A DNA stretch of 23,393 nt. Origin: Lingula anatina (taxonomy: Eukaryota > Brachiopoda > Lingulata > Lingulida > Lingulidae). Both the position numbers and the translations under genes were made by a program. The stretch covers positions 313,351 to 336,743 of the forward strand of contig NW_019775537.1 of assembly GCF_001039355.2 (NCBI RefSeq), written 5' to 3'. A model generated the notes under the pieces. It saw only the letters and a list, made by a program, of their open reading frames with translations. It was not told the origin of the DNA and made no database searches. This document shows, piece after piece, positions 1-23,393 of this stretch. The stretch's first letter is position 1. The number at the start of each line of letters is the position of its first letter.

Positions 1-107
1 AAAATGTTGCCTCAAGCTTTTGTCATATTTAAAGTGTGTTTTCATATATTTATTCCTTCGATCTCTGATTATCTATATATTATTTGTTTGTTTGTTTATA
101 TCTTCAG

Positions 108-23186
<23,079 letters not shown>

Positions 23187-23393
23187 GTAAGTGTATGAAT
23201 TGACATCAGAATAGATCATTTAAGTAAGGCTTTTAAATAAACAGTGGTCTATGCAAATAAACATATATGTCATGGTATGGTCTATCGGGTCAGGTAAGTT
23301 AAGTCAATTAACACTTGTTAATTAAGAAGTGAGATGTTTGCAGATATGTCATTAAGATTAACCATTTTCCAGGACACTGATATATCTTTCATG
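23187..23393. other. Intron 43, first 207 bp, running off the window
   Basis: AT-rich intron. An acceptor-like ttttccag near the edge (23365-23372) is followed by DTDISF, which does not fit what follows GTP in AAA5, so I do not call an exon there. Confidence 0.6.

Noticed and set aside
84-107. Gene start near the window's left edge
   Set aside because: The open frame there begins with a non-ATG codon inside a pyrimidine-rich intron end; exon 1 starts at the cag|agt acceptor and encodes mid-tail sequence.
23365-23393. Acceptor-like ttttccag followed by an open stretch at the window edge
   Set aside because: The encoded DTDISF does not match what follows the GTP end of exon 43 in AAA5 of this family.

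Overview
The window is an internal piece of one large, intron-rich eukaryotic gene on the + strand. It encodes an axonemal (inner-arm) dynein heavy chain, best matched from memory to DNAH7 of the single-headed DNAH3/DNAH7/DNAH12 group. Exons are near 50% GC and introns are AT-rich, mostly 150-400 bp and bounded by GT-AG. I resolve 43 exons that join in one frame with consistent phases: 7,743 nt, or 2,581 codons. Residue numbers below count from the first codon of exon 1. The start codon, promoter, N-terminal tail, AAA6, C-terminal domain and stop lie outside the window. The family and intron style suggest a ciliated invertebrate. Heterozygosity and a tandem-repeat-bearing Helitron-like element suggest a marine animal, perhaps a mollusc, but the species cannot be fixed from the sequence.

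Layout: 108-4196 holds exons 1-10 (tail and linker). Single N characters at 4197 and 9824 divide the window into three contig-like blocks. The middle block (4198-9823) repeats exons 5-10 of block 1 and then carries exon 11. Block 3 (9825 to the end) starts again inside exon 10. The last 45 clean bases of block 1 (4150-4194) equal the first 45 of block 3 (9825-9869), so blocks 1 and 3 can be joined directly into an intact 306-nt exon 10. The middle block then looks like the second allele (a haplotig) placed between them, not a real exon duplication. The duplicated exons differ at about 10 sites, all synonymous.

From 10272 the gene runs in order: end of linker (exons 11-13), AAA1 (13-18), AAA2 (18-22), AAA3 (24-29), an EF-hand between AAA3 and AAA4 (30-31), AAA4 (31-36), stalk coiled coil and microtubule-binding domain (36-41), and the start of AAA5 (41-43).

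The non-coding part of most interest is 4198-5686 in the middle block. It holds nine tandem ~145-bp units, then a short tail ending in a GC-rich hairpin and CTAG, as at a Helitron 3' end. The other allele (block 1) resumes homology right at that junction, so it looks like an empty site. The 3' side of the middle block (8780-9823) holds about 1 kb with no counterpart in block 3. No RNA genes, CRISPR arrays or bacterial features were seen, and I found no new multi-gene system.
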